From NCBI GenBank assembly GCA_000277545.1, contig AKXM01000004.1, positions 248,001-312,000 on the forward strand: a stretch of 64,000 nt of DNA. Direction: 5' to 3'. The DNA is from Enterobacter sp. Ag1 (GTDB lineage Bacteria > Pseudomonadota > Gammaproteobacteria > Enterobacterales > Enterobacteriaceae). The notes beneath the pieces are model-generated. The model made no database searches. It was not told the DNA's origin and worked only from the letters and a program-made list of their open reading frames with translations. Below are positions 28,484 through 37,301 of the stretch, one piece after another. Each line of letters starts with the position of its first letter. Position 1 is the first letter of the stretch. The position numbers and the translations under genes were made by a program.

Positions 28484-30661
28484 TTAGAAATCGTAGCCCA
28501 CGGTCGCAATGATCGAACGTTCCGCGCCCCAATAGCAATAGCCCGTCCCGTAGCAGCCCGCCACATAGTCACGGCCCGTCAGGTTGGTGGCATTAAGCTG
28601 CACAAACGCGCCTTTCAGCGACGATGTCCATGCGCCCATATCTGCCCGAACCATGGCATCCAGCAGCGTTACGGAAGGAACACGCAGGGTATTTTCGTTG
28701 TCGGCCCATTGTTTGCCGATGTAGCGAATCCCTGCGCCCAGGCTCAGACCATAATCGGCTTTGAACGTGCTCCACAGGCTCGCCATTTGATTTGGCGTGA
28801 CGTACGGCGTGTTGCCGTCATTACCGTCAATGGCGTCTTTATAGCGCACCCGGTTAAGGGTATAGCTGGCGATGGTTGACAGGCGTGGTGTCAACTGAGT
28901 GCGGGCTTCCAGCTCAAGTCCTTGCGAATGCACTTTGCCTGCCGGTTCAAAATATCCCCCCTGCACGTTACGGTTCCCCACATCTTTTTGGGTCAAATCG
29001 TAAACGGCGGCGCTATAGAGATCGCTGGTTCCCACAGGCTGGTATTTTACGCCAGCTTCGTACTGTTCGGCAGTTGTGGGTTTCAGCAGTTTGCCTTCGG
29101 CATCGGAAAGTACCTGCGGTGTGACGGCCTGACTGTAGCTCACATACGGCGAAATACCGTTATCAAAGGCGTACAGCAGAGATGCGCGGCCGCTAAAGTG
29201 GTTGTCGCTGCGGTTGTCCGTCACGTCACTGTCGATCGCCGTCGCCACCAGATGGCTTTTAGTCACAAGATGATCGTAGCGGCCAGACAGCGTCATATGC
29301 CAGCGGTCCCACTTCATCTCATCCTGCAGATAAGCCCCGGTTTGCTCATACTGGCGGCGGCCTGATTTAACCAAAAGCCCCTGATTAATTGTCGCGTAGC
29401 TTGGGTCACGTGGATCGTAATAATAGTAACCGCCAACGCCACCAGAAACGCCGGTCCACGGTTTCAGGTTGGAAGTGTAGCCCGTCCCGTCGGTCAGATC
29501 GTTGGTGAACCGGTGATATTCCCCGCCGAGCACCACTTTATGCTGCAGATCGCCGGTCGCGAAGTCGGCTTCTAACTGATTGTCGATGGCCCAGGCATCC
29601 AGCGAGGAGTTTTCACGGCTGTAGTAGCGCGAAAGTTCGTTATGCGCGGTATCTGCCCAGCCAATTTGATAGGCCTGGCGTAGCGCTACGTTTGAGTGGG
29701 TATAGCTGGCGTTTGAGCGGAAAGACCAGACCTCATCGAAGGCGTGAGCAAACTCGTAGCTGTAGATCTGCTGGTGGCGCTTAAAGGCGTCATCGCCCGG
29801 CTGTACGTCAGAAAAGCCAGTATCCAGCTTGCGTCCCGTGGTGGTGTAAAGGCTGCCGTCGCCCGGAACAGAACCGTGGTAGCCCCCGGACGGATCTTTT
29901 TCCAGGTAGGCTCTTAGTACCAGAGACGTTGCATCATCCGGCTGCCAAAGCAGGGACGGCGAAATAGCGTAACGTTCGTCACGCGTGTTGTCATACTGCG
30001 TATCACTATTTTTGGTCAGGCCGGTGATACGGAAGGCCCACTGGTCATTAATCGCGTTGGTGTAATCAAACGCCGTGCCGTTGGTGTTGTGGTTGCCGTA
30101 TATCGCCCGCACGTGGCCTTCTTCGACAAACTGCGGGCGTTTAGACGTTTCCATCACCAGGCCACCCGGAACAGTCTGGCCGTAAAGTGCGGAAGACGGG
30201 CCTTTGATGACGTCAAGGCGTTCCAGGAACCAGGGATCGACCTGGACCACGTTAAAGCTACCCGCGTCGCTCATCAGGCGGAGGCCATCAAGGAAGATGT
30301 TATTCACGTCGCCGCCGTGGAAACCCCGTAATGCGACGGTATCGTAACGGGTTGCACCGCCGGAGAATCCGGTAAACACGCCCGGGCTATAGTTCAGCGC
30401 GCTATTAATGGTTTGCGCGCCCTGGTCTTCCATTTGCTGACGGGTCACGACGGAAATGCTTTGCCCGGTGGTAATCAGCGGCTCGTCGGTTTTGGTCGCG
30501 CCACGGGTTGTGGTGGCGGTATAACCTATTGTTGGAGAGGTTGCGGTGTCAGCAGGTTTAGCGGTCACAACCAGTGTTTCTTCAGCCGATGAAGAAAAAG
30601 GGGCGATGAGCGCCAGCGTGCAGAGTAAAGCGGAGCGCTTTACGGTAAGGTCCTTTATCAT
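28484..30661 (-). CDS. TonB-dependent siderophore receptor, FhuA/FoxA type
   Basis: An outer-membrane receptor of 725 residues. After a signal peptide (KRSALLCTLALIAPFSSSAEE) come a TonB box-like segment (ETLVVTAKP), a plug domain (QSISVVTRQQMEDQGAQT, IKGPSSALYGQTVPGGL) and a 22-strand barrel ending in GYDF. The last 30 residues, with DYVAGCYGTGYCYWGAER, strongly resemble FhuA and FoxA, so a hydroxamate siderophore (ferrichrome or ferrioxamine) is the likely ligand. I start it at ATG 30661, where the signal peptide begins; the longer in-frame extension runs through the Fur box at 30754-30772 and is not credible. No TonB or transport genes are adjacent. Confidence 0.88.
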   Translation of the reverse strand: MIKDLTVKRSALLCTLALIAPFSSSAEETLVVTAKPADTATSPTIGYTATTTRGATKTDEPLITTGQSISVVTRQQMEDQGAQTINSALNYSPGVFTGFSGGATRYDTVALRGFHGGDVNNIFLDGLRLMSDAGSFNVVQVDPWFLERLDVIKGPSSALYGQTVPGGLVMETSKRPQFVEEGHVRAIYGNHNTNGTAFDYTNAINDQWAFRITGLTKNSDTQYDNTRDERYAISPSLLWQPDDATSLVLRAYLEKDPSGGYHGSVPGDGSLYTTTGRKLDTGFSDVQPGDDAFKRHQQIYSYEFAHAFDEVWSFRSNASYTHSNVALRQAYQIGWADTAHNELSRYYSRENSSLDAWAIDNQLEADFATGDLQHKVVLGGEYHRFTNDLTDGTGYTSNLKPWTGVSGGVGGYYYYDPRDPSYATINQGLLVKSGRRQYEQTGAYLQDEMKWDRWHMTLSGRYDHLVTKSHLVATAIDSDVTDNRSDNHFSGRASLLYAFDNGISPYVSYSQAVTPQVLSDAEGKLLKPTTAEQYEAGVKYQPVGTSDLYSAAVYDLTQKDVGNRNVQGGYFEPAGKVHSQGLELEARTQLTPRLSTIASYTLNRVRYKDAIDGNDGNTPYVTPNQMASLWSTFKADYGLSLGAGIRYIGKQWADNENTLRVPSVTLLDAMVRADMGAWTSSLKGAFVQLNATNLTGRDYVAGCYGTGYCYWGAERSIIATVGYDF

Positions 30662-30753
30662 TTTTTGTCCGGAAGTATTGAGATCATCATCCTGATGGAA
30701 GTCCTCCGCCGGCATGCGACGGGAAAACGCGGTTTTTAAATGCGGTTTCGAAT

Positions 30754-30772
30754 GAGAATTGTTATCGTTATT
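30754..30772 (-). promoter_or_regulatory. Candidate Fur box of the siderophore receptor
   Basis: Read on the gene strand the site is AATAAC-GATAAC-A-ATTCTC, the 6-6-1-6 Fur arrangement of NATwAT hexamers. It lies about 93 bases upstream of the predicted start, as expected for iron-repressed transcription. Confidence 0.75.
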
Positions 30773-30812
30773 ATTACCAAGTGCAAGGCGTGCGATGATT
30801 TTTAATGCATAA

Positions 30813-30846
30813 AAGCCCATGAAATCAATGATGATTTCATGGGCTT
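30813..30846 (-). terminator. treA terminator
   Basis: A 15-bp perfect stem (AAGCCCATGAAATCA with its complement) and 4-base loop, followed by TTTT on the minus strand, 56 bases after the treA stop. Confidence 0.78.
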
Positions 30847-30901
30847 ATTGTTTTAAATGAAATGATTAAGCGGCAATCACGCCGTGGTCAGTATGGTCAG
30901 G

Positions 30902-32662
30902 TTACGGCGCTGGCTTGCTCGAGGCTGGTGAGATCCCCGTTTTATCTGCGGCAGGTTTGGCCGCTTCCGTTACCGGGCCGGGCGTGGCCGAAGGCAGCTT
31001 ATCCGGCGCATTGTCGCAGGGTTTTTCTTTTGCACAGAGCATATCCAGCATTTTCAGCGCGACGCCGTTGGTCCAGCCGAAGCCATCCTGAAGCGGATAT
31101 TCACCGCCTCCACCGCCCGCACCTCCGGCTGTGACATCGTATTTTTCAACCAGCTTTTGCTCTTTGTTGTAGAGGTTCTGCACCGTACTCAGGAAGCGGA
31201 AGCTGACTTCCAGCGCGAGATCTTTATGCCCGTAATTTTGCAGACCTTCGGTGGCCACCCACTGCAGCGGCGCCCAGCCGTTGGGGGCATCCCATTGCTG
31301 GCTGGTTTTTACGCTGGTCGTGGCAAGTCCGCCCGCGCTGAGCAGGTGCTGACGGGTGGCTTTCGCCATCTTGTCCGCTCTGTCCTGCGTCGCCGCATGA
31401 ACGTACAGTGGGAACAGGGCGGCAGCGGTTAGCTGGTTTCGAACCGTGTGGCTTTTCAGATCGTAATCCGCGTACCAGCCTTCTTTGGCGTTCCACAGGT
31501 TTTGTTCAATTGCTTTCTGTCGATCGTCCGCGGCCTGCTTATAGCGCTGTGCTGCGTCGCTATCTTTTGCCAGCTCGCTGGCGTGAGCCAACGTTTTTTC
31601 AAGCTGGTAGAGCAGCGCATTAAGGTCCACGGGCACAATGCTTGTGGTACGGATGGTGCCCAGTTGGGCTGGATTATCCATCCAGCGGGAGCTGAAGTCC
31701 CAGCCGGAAGCGGCGGCAGCTCGCAGGTCACGATAAATATCCGTGGCCGCACGCGACGGCGTATTTTTCGCAGTGGTGACGTCGTCCAGGTAGGACTCGG
31801 TTCGCGGCGTGTCTTTCTCATCCCAGTAACGGTTGAGCAGGGCACCATTTTTGAGTTTCACCACGCGGGCATGGGCTTCGCCCGGTTTGAGGACGTCGCT
31901 GCCCTCCATCCACCAGCTGTACTCCTGCTTCAGCTGCGGCAGGTAGGCTGTGTAAACGCTATCGCCTTTATTCTGCGCCAGCAGTTCCACCATCATGGCG
32001 AAGAACGGCGGCTGTGAACGGCCCAGGTAGTAGCTGCGGTTCCCGTTGGGAATGTAGCCCCAGGTATCGATTTCGTGGGCGAAGTTGTCCACCATATTTT
32101 GCACGTCATCCCAGCGCCCACTCTCCGCCAGCCCCAGCAGGGTGAAGTAACTGTCCCAATAGTAAAGCTCGTGGAAGCGCCCGCCGGGCACAACGTAAGG
32201 TTTTGGTAGCGGGAGAAGCGGGTCCCATTTGTTGTCGCTGTTCGCGGAACGGGTCAGTTCAGGCCAGAGCCCGTTGATATGCTCCCGCAGGCTTTCTCCT
32301 TCCGGCGGCACAGACCTTTTTTCTTCCTTTGGCAGGATAAAGTTCACATCAACAAAATGGCGTAAGTCGAACCCCGAGAGGCGGCGCTGCATACGATAAT
32401 CAGCAAGGATCATCAGCGGATCGCCCTTGGGCACGGCATCCGCAAAGGTTTTCTGGTCGGGGAACAGCTTCGCGGTCTGGACATCAATAAACAAAGGCCC
32501 AAAAAGCTCGTCGGGCGATTGAGGCTCGGGCGGGCGTGGGGATTCGGTTTCCTGGGCTGCAAACGAAGCAAGCGGCGTAAGGCCAAATACGGCACCGGCA
32601 GCGGCCATTTGGGCCGCAAAGCAAAGCGCATAAGGCCGGCGCAAAACGGGTTTTATCATCAT
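30902..32662 (-). CDS. treA: Periplasmic trehalase
   Basis: GH37 trehalase of about 586 residues that splits trehalose into two glucose molecules in the periplasm. Signature 1 is [14 protein letters not shown], signature 2 is [13 protein letters not shown], and the Gly-rich loop [15 protein letters not shown] is present. The signal peptide begins at the ATG pair 32662/32659, directly after GGAGAAGGA. A Pro/Ala-rich C-terminal tail (about 30 residues) follows the catalytic domain, as in E. coli. In E. coli treA is osmotically induced and RpoS-dependent. Confidence 0.95.
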   Translation of the reverse strand: MMIKPVLRRPYALCFAAQMAAAGAVFGLTPLASFAAQETESPRPPEPQSPDELFGPLFIDVQTAKLFPDQKTFADAVPKGDPLMILADYRMQRRLSGFDLRHFVDVNFILPKEEKRSVPPEGESLREHINGLWPELTRSANSDNKWDPLLPLPKPYVVPGGRFHELYYWDSYFTLLGLAESGRWDDVQNMVDNFAHEIDTWGYIPNGNRSYYLGRSQPPFFAMMVELLAQNKGDSVYTAYLPQLKQEYSWWMEGSDVLKPGEAHARVVKLKNGALLNRYWDEKDTPRTESYLDDVTTAKNTPSRAATDIYRDLRAAAASGWDFSSRWMDNPAQLGTIRTTSIVPVDLNALLYQLEKTLAHASELAKDSDAAQRYKQAADDRQKAIEQNLWNAKEGWYADYDLKSHTVRNQLTAAALFPLYVHAATQDRADKMAKATRQHLLSAGGLATTSVKTSQQWDAPNGWAPLQWVATEGLQNYGHKDLALEVSFRFLSTVQNLYNKEQKLVEKYDVTAGGAGGGGGEYPLQDGFGWTNGVALKMLDMLCAKEKPCDNAPDKLPSATPGPVTEAAKPAADKTGISPASSKPAP

Positions 32663-32787
32663 TCCTTCTCCATCGACGGGACGCAACACGCTACGTTGCG
32701 ATCAACTCCCTGAAAACCTTAGTTGAATTTTCCGAATTTCGAGCGCCGTTGAAGATAAAAAGAGAAAAACCGGATTATTTACCCCAT

Positions 32788-32811
32788 AAAAAAGCCCCGC
32801 AGAACGGGGCT
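32788..32811 (-). terminator. Terminator of the pseudokinase operon
   Basis: On the minus strand, AGCCCCG-TTCTG-CGGGGCT is followed by six T residues. It lies 23 bases after the stop of the kinase-like gene. Confidence 0.87.
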
Positions 32812-32833
32812 GAAGTATTCGTTAAGTCTGTAA

Positions 32834-34216
32834 TCACCCCTGCGGGTTTACCAGCCACGTGCCGGAATTCGTTACCACAATAGTTTGCTTGCGGGGCGTT
32901 TCGCCGCCGCTCAGCGTCAACAAATATTTCCCGGCAGGGAGCTGAAGCGACGCAAAACCGTTGGCGGCGGGCGTCAGCTTTTGCGCTTTGCCGTTGACCG
33001 CCAGCTGTTCGCCGTCGTTCATTCGAACATACACTCGGGCGAGCGTGCTTTCAGCCGCGACGGCTACAGGGGTCGCGCTTGCCTGTGCCGGGCTTTGATT
33101 CGCTGCAAGCGGCGCGGGAGCAGGTTCCGGCGAGCTCACTGAAGGGCTTCCCCGGCCAAAAAGTACCGCGCCAACAATCAGACCCGCGACGGCGCCCGCA
33201 CCAATTTGCAGGGCAGGTTGATGGCGCTTCCAGAGCGGACGCGTCGCCGTGTTCTCTGGATCTTCTACCGGTACCAGCGCGGTACCCGTTTTTTTATTAC
33301 CGATCAGTTCACGCACGTCGTCTGGCTGGATATTCAGCAGGGCCGCAAAAGCGTCAATGGATTGGGGGCGATCTTCCGGCTTCAGCGACAGCGCTTTATC
33401 AACCGCCTGCAGTAAATTCAGGGAATAGCCCTCGGGCTGGTTTTCCGCGAGCTGGATGCAGCTGTCCTGAATACTGCGGGCGACGCTGGCAGGCGGTGCA
33501 TTGCCGGTAATCAGCGTATAAAGCACGGCTCCGACGGCGTAAATATCTGTCCACGGCCCCAGCTGGCTTGCCAGATCTCCGGTGTACTGCTCCAGCGGTG
33601 CAAATCCGGGGTGAAGCAGGGTATTGCCTTCATCCAGCGAGCCTTGTCCCCGGCGTGGCGCGCCGGTATTGAGCAGGATGGGCAGCCCGTTATCCTGAAT
33701 TTGAATGCTTTTCAGCGACAGGTTGCGGTGCAGATGTTCGGCCGCGTGAAGCGTTGCCAGCGCGCCGCAAAGCATGGGCAGCATCCGGCGGACCCACGTT
33801 TCATCGATCAGCGACGGCTGCTGCTTTTGCAGTTCATCCAGCGTAATGCCGCTATAAAACAGCGTCACGACGTAAGCGGTATTATTGTCGCTCCAGATGC
33901 GCAGCACCTGAGGCAGATTCGGGTGATTAAAGTGCGCCAGCTGACGCGCTTCCTGCATAAAACCGTTCAGACCGGTGGTGTAGACCAGGTGGTCGCGCTC
34001 GCTGTGCAGCACCAGCTCCATCACGTCATTGCGCATGACGTAAGCTTTAGGCATGTATTCACGGATAGCCACCAGACGCTCGAGCTGATGATCCCACGCC
34101 CGGTAAAGAATACTGGTCATGCTGGCGTCGATGGCTTCCTGAATTTCAAATTCGTCAAAGCGGTAGCCAGGCGGCAGAGCATTGGGCACTTTTGGAATAA
34201 AATCGTTATCTATCAT
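32834..34216 (-). CDS. Membrane-anchored kinase-fold protein, predicted pseudokinase
   Basis: A 460-residue protein: cytoplasmic Ser/Thr kinase fold (about 18-295), one membrane helix (about 334-354, IGAGAVAGLIVGAVLFG), an Ala/Pro-rich linker and a small periplasmic beta domain (about 390-460, PEGA-like, LPAGKYLLTLSGGE). The fold is recognisable from HPNLPQVLRIW, GITLDELQ, FAPLEQY and TDIYAVGAVLYTLITG. The catalytic residues are degraded: VAIK is VAIR (Arg52), the glycine loop is missing, HRD is HRN (Asn165) and DFG is NTG (183-185). I therefore predict no phosphotransfer. It is the last gene of a three-gene operon with two exported proteins. A similar architecture is seen in PpkA-type kinases of type VI secretion, but no such genes are in this window. 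Confidence 0.82.
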   Translation of the reverse strand: MIDNDFIPKVPNALPPGYRFDEFEIQEAIDASMTSILYRAWDHQLERLVAIREYMPKAYVMRNDVMELVLHSERDHLVYTTGLNGFMQEARQLAHFNHPNLPQVLRIWSDNNTAYVVTLFYSGITLDELQKQQPSLIDETWVRRMLPMLCGALATLHAAEHLHRNLSLKSIQIQDNGLPILLNTGAPRRGQGSLDEGNTLLHPGFAPLEQYTGDLASQLGPWTDIYAVGAVLYTLITGNAPPASVARSIQDSCIQLAENQPEGYSLNLLQAVDKALSLKPEDRPQSIDAFAALLNIQPDDVRELIGNKKTGTALVPVEDPENTATRPLWKRHQPALQIGAGAVAGLIVGAVLFGRGSPSVSSPEPAPAPLAANQSPAQASATPVAVAAESTLARVYVRMNDGEQLAVNGKAQKLTPAANGFASLQLPAGKYLLTLSGGETPRKQTIVVTNSGTWLVNPQG

Positions 34217-34254
34217 GATGTTCTCTGCGCGTAGTCATGCAACATGCGGCGTAT

Positions 34255-35214
34255 TTATTTTTGGGCTCGCCAGGCACCCGCGGCCGGGTCGCGCAGCTGC
34301 GGGTGCAGGGACTCGACCAGCAACAACGTAATGGCCGTCCCCGGCGTCACCCAGCCGGACCAGAGCTTGCGCACCTCGTTGAGCCGCGTCTGGAGACGCT
34401 GTTCATCCAATGCCATGTCGCGAGACACTTCCACGGCAACGGTGCCGCTGGCTTTCCAGCCGTTAATTTCAGGGTGGTAAGGCAAAATAAGCCAGCTTTG
34501 CGGTGCCTGTTCACTGCTGACGACCATGCGCTCATTGTTCACGCTGGTGATAAGCAGGCTGTCGGCGTCCGCTGAGGGGTTCAGTCCGCTGACCGGGAAA
34601 CCGTGGACAAACGTCATCATAATGCGCTTTTCGCCGCCGACGCCGCGCTGCACCACTTCGCTGGTGCCGTTCAGCCAGCCGCCTTTTTCACATTTGCCAT
34701 TCTCTTTACCCGGAATAAACAGGGAACTGCTGGAGGCATCGCCCTGCCAGAATGTGCGCAAGTGGCAGCCATCCTGTAGGGTAAATTCCAGCCATGGTGT
34801 GCGGTCGAGAGGCGTGGAAAGATCTTCCGGGCGCTCATTACGGGTCGCAACCGAAGAAAGCGGGGACTCGATAGTCACTCCCCAGTCGCTGGTTTTGGTG
34901 GCAGACCCGCGAGCAAGGGAAGCCCCCTCGGGATCTTCAAGCTGCCAGTTGACGCGCTCAATCTCGCTGCACTGATTTTCCAGAAGCGCGCCGAGGCGAG
35001 GCATGAATGTTTTCAGAATAAGGGGGTTTTTATCCCCGTTTGCCACAATTCGAACCGGAAGATCGCTTCCGCACCAGCTTTGCGGGGCATTGCTTTTGAT
35101 GTTGTCTATCCACACGTCCAGCTTTTGGGACGGCGATTGAACGATGCGGTAGTTCCCTGCCCAGACGGTAGTGGATGCCAGCAGCAACGCCATACCCGAA
35201 AGCCAGAGTTTCAT
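34255..35214 (-). CDS. Exported protein of unknown function in the pseudokinase operon
   Basis: A 319-residue protein with a clear signal peptide (MKLWLSGMALLLASTTVWAG). The mature part has cysteines in WCGSDLP, NQCSEI, DGCHL and GKCEKGG, likely two periplasmic disulfides, and is rich in beta-strand patterns. I do not recognise the family. It lies 38 bases upstream of the kinase-like gene and 120 bases downstream of the lipoprotein gene, all on one strand. A role as periplasmic partner of the C-terminal domain of the pseudokinase is plausible but inferred only from position. Confidence 0.75.
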   Translation of the reverse strand: MKLWLSGMALLLASTTVWAGNYRIVQSPSQKLDVWIDNIKSNAPQSWCGSDLPVRIVANGDKNPLILKTFMPRLGALLENQCSEIERVNWQLEDPEGASLARGSATKTSDWGVTIESPLSSVATRNERPEDLSTPLDRTPWLEFTLQDGCHLRTFWQGDASSSSLFIPGKENGKCEKGGWLNGTSEVVQRGVGGEKRIMMTFVHGFPVSGLNPSADADSLLITSVNNERMVVSSEQAPQSWLILPYHPEINGWKASGTVAVEVSRDMALDEQRLQTRLNEVRKLWSGWVTPGTAITLLLVESLHPQLRDPAAGAWRAQK

Positions 35215-35334
35215 AAAAATCCTTGTTAGCCTGTGTGTAAAGAGGGGCTACGTTAACGCCCATACAGGTTGCCGGGCGAGTCGTTGCTACTCTCATACCA
35301 AAATCTTTGGTTAGAAAACCCCCGAAGGGGAAGT

Positions 35335-35829
35335 TTAATTAATGATCCACGTTCCGTTGTCGGCGTTCTGGCAGGCTTTGCTTTTATTATCTACCGCAAC
35401 GCAGGTGGATTTTTTGGCCGCGCGGCGAGGGCGAGGCCGGTCTTTTTTCAGCGTCTGGGTATACAGCTCGCTTTTGACCAGCGCCCTGAGCGGCACATAG
35501 CCCAGCAGCTCTTGTTTATCCTGCTCGGCGATAGCAAACCAGTGATTTTCTACCTCGCCCAGCACCGTGTAGCTTTGGCCGTTTTCAAGCTGGGCCAGCA
35601 CTTTGCCACCAAAATCGGGTTTACTCATGATGGAGCCCGGATAAAGCGCCCGATACTCGGCGTCAACAGGCGTAAACTCTTTTGGTACTTCAACGATATA
35701 GCGGTGAGTCAGGGTGACGCCGTTTACCGTGCTGGTCACAATGGTGTCGTCGGTCATCTTCGGCGGCGGCGCTTTACAGCCGACAACCGCAGTGACAACA
35801 AGGAGGACTAACAGGCTTCGCAATTTCAT
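35335..35829 (-). CDS. SH3-like domain lipoprotein, first gene of the pseudokinase operon
   Basis: A 164-residue lipoprotein: signal peptide with lipobox VVGC (Cys18), then a domain around NGQSYTVLGEVENHWFAIAEQDKQELLGYV (two blocks) that looks like a bacterial SH3 fold, then a basic stretch (KKDRPRPRRAAKKS) and a C-terminal domain with two Cys ending NADNGTWIIN. SH3-like lipoproteins often bind peptidoglycan. It is the promoter-proximal gene; the pseudokinase is last. The specific function is unknown. Confidence 0.75.
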   Translation of the reverse strand: MKLRSLLVLLVVTAVVGCKAPPPKMTDDTIVTSTVNGVTLTHRYIVEVPKEFTPVDAEYRALYPGSIMSKPDFGGKVLAQLENGQSYTVLGEVENHWFAIAEQDKQELLGYVPLRALVKSELYTQTLKKDRPRPRRAAKKSTCVAVDNKSKACQNADNGTWIIN

Positions 35830-36314
35830 TGAGACGTTCCCTGAGAAAAAGGTTAAAACTCAACCGCCGCGGGAGCAAGGAGCGCCGCACAGGAAAATTA
35901 TCCACGACGTGAGATACGCCCACGCAAAACGGTGCGGCGGCTTGAGTATCTCGCCGGCGCAAGGAATTCGCGTGGTTTCAGCATAGTAGCGTGATTTTAC
36001 ATAGCCCGGTTAACAATTCAATGGTGTTATAACAGTGGAATAACCTATTACGTACATGAAGGTTTGATGCCGGGTTAGCGCAGTAAAAAATTGGGCTGAG
36101 GTAAATGTAATCGGCTCGCCACTTAAAAGGAATGAAAAGCAGGGAGATGACGGTAATTTTTTGAATTTATTTGATAAATTCAGACTTTTCGTTGTGGTGT
36201 TATTTTTATTCTGTGGTCAATGCACATCGTCTTTTGGGGTTTCCCTGAGGTTATTCTTAAAACAATAAAAAAAAATCGGGCCGTCTTCAGGATGCCCGAT
36301 GAGAAGGCAGAGGT
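35830..36314. other. 485-bp intergenic region upstream of the lipoprotein operon
   Basis: No convincing gene. The right part (35985-36270) is AT-rich and is the likely promoter region of the minus-strand lipoprotein-pseudokinase operon. A spaced inverted repeat GAGATAC (35911-35917)/GTATCTC (35946-35952) lies in its left part. The far right end holds the regulator terminator at 36267-36300. Confidence 0.5.
36267..36300 (-). terminator. Terminator after the XRE regulator
   Basis: On the minus strand ATCGGGC pairs with GCCCGAT (arms 36294-36300 and 36275-36281) across a 12-base loop, followed by eight or more T residues. Confidence 0.82.
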
Positions 36315-37190
36315 TCAGGCTCCGCTCGATTGAGAAAATAACCGCAAAGCTCGCTCACCTGTTTCATCGATCGGCAGGTAAACCAGCAGCCTTGAACCGT
36401 CTCGTGGGGCAGAGTACCAGTTGACCTGTTGCATACCGAAGGTGCCGATCTGCGGATGCGTATACTGTTTGATATGGTTTTCGATATTGCGGATTTCATA
36501 GCGCTGCTCCCAGAGCGTTTTAAACGCGGGAGAGGCGGTGAAAAACGACTCCAGCAGCGCTTCCCAGCGCGGGTCGCCGCGGTGCTCGGTGATCCCGGCG
36601 CGGAACCAGCCGACAAACTTGGGCAGCACATCTTCGTTACAGTCCACCCGGCTGCGCCAGGTCTCATTGGTCAGATATTGATAAATGCAGTTGCGATGCT
36701 CCGGCGGTTCATTGTCGAGATCGACCCCCATTAGCTGGCAAAAATGTGAATTGTAGCCGAGGATGTCGAAGTTCGGCTTCTGGATACTGGCGGGGTTGGG
36801 CATCAGGGCGTCCAGCATCCGGCGGGCGGCGGGGCTGAGCCCCTCGCACTGCGCGGCGGCGGGCGCTTCGGACGGAGGCAGTCCGGCCAGAATAAACAAA
36901 TGACGGGTTTCCGCCGGGGAGCACTGTAGCGCGCTGGCGATCGCCGCCATGGCGCTTGAGGATGGATTCACTTCTCGGCCCTGTTCCAGCCAGGTATACC
37001 AGGTTACGCCGATGTCAGCCAGCAGCGCCACTTCTTCACGGCGAAGGCCGGGCGTGCGCCGACGCCCGCTGCGCGGAAGCCCCAGCCGCTGCGGGTCCAG
37101 ACTTTCACGCCGGGTGCGTAAAAACAGCGCCAGCATTTTACGGCTGTCGTCCAGGGGGCCATGCCGCAGCTCAGGCTGAGTGATGAGCAT
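36315..37190 (-). CDS. XRE-family regulator with MmyB-like ligand domain
   Basis: A 291-residue regulator. The N-terminal helix-turn-helix follows RRRTPGLRREEVALLADIG-type residues (with VTWYTWLEQGREVNPS), the signature of the MmyB/HTH_31 group. The C-terminal domain with NFDILGYNSHFCQLM and PRDGSRLLVYLPID resembles the MmyB ligand-binding (PAS-like) fold. Such proteins usually control the adjacent divergent gene, here an MFS transporter; an inverted repeat in the gap (37218-37243) is a candidate operator. ATG 37190 has GGAG eight bases upstream; a GTG at 37193 is an alternative. Confidence 0.85.
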   Translation of the reverse strand: MLITQPELRHGPLDDSRKMLALFLRTRRESLDPQRLGLPRSGRRRTPGLRREEVALLADIGVTWYTWLEQGREVNPSSSAMAAIASALQCSPAETRHLFILAGLPPSEAPAAAQCEGLSPAARRMLDALMPNPASIQKPNFDILGYNSHFCQLMGVDLDNEPPEHRNCIYQYLTNETWRSRVDCNEDVLPKFVGWFRAGITEHRGDPRWEALLESFFTASPAFKTLWEQRYEIRNIENHIKQYTHPQIGTFGMQQVNWYSAPRDGSRLLVYLPIDETGERALRLFSQSSGA

Positions 37191-37217
37191 CACAAATACT
37201 CCAGAATAGTAGTGCCA

Positions 37218-37243
37218 GTACCAGTATAAGTAAGAACTGGTAC
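37218..37243. promoter_or_regulatory. Inverted repeat between XRE regulator and MFS gene, candidate operator
   Basis: GTACCAG (37218-37224) and CTGGTAC (37237-37243) form a perfect 7-bp inverted repeat with a 12-bp spacer in the 111-bp divergent gap. Partial extra copies of CCAGT adjoin it on the left. Confidence 0.6.
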
Positions 37244-37301
37244 CCGGTTAAATGTTCAGGGATCCTACGTCGGTATCCTGAACTATGCAATGGAGTCCCT
37301 G

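Noticed and set aside
30662-30820. N-terminal 53-residue extension of the siderophore receptor
   Set aside because: It would place the Fur box inside the coding region and put the signal peptide internally; the ATG at 30661 starts directly before the signal peptide.
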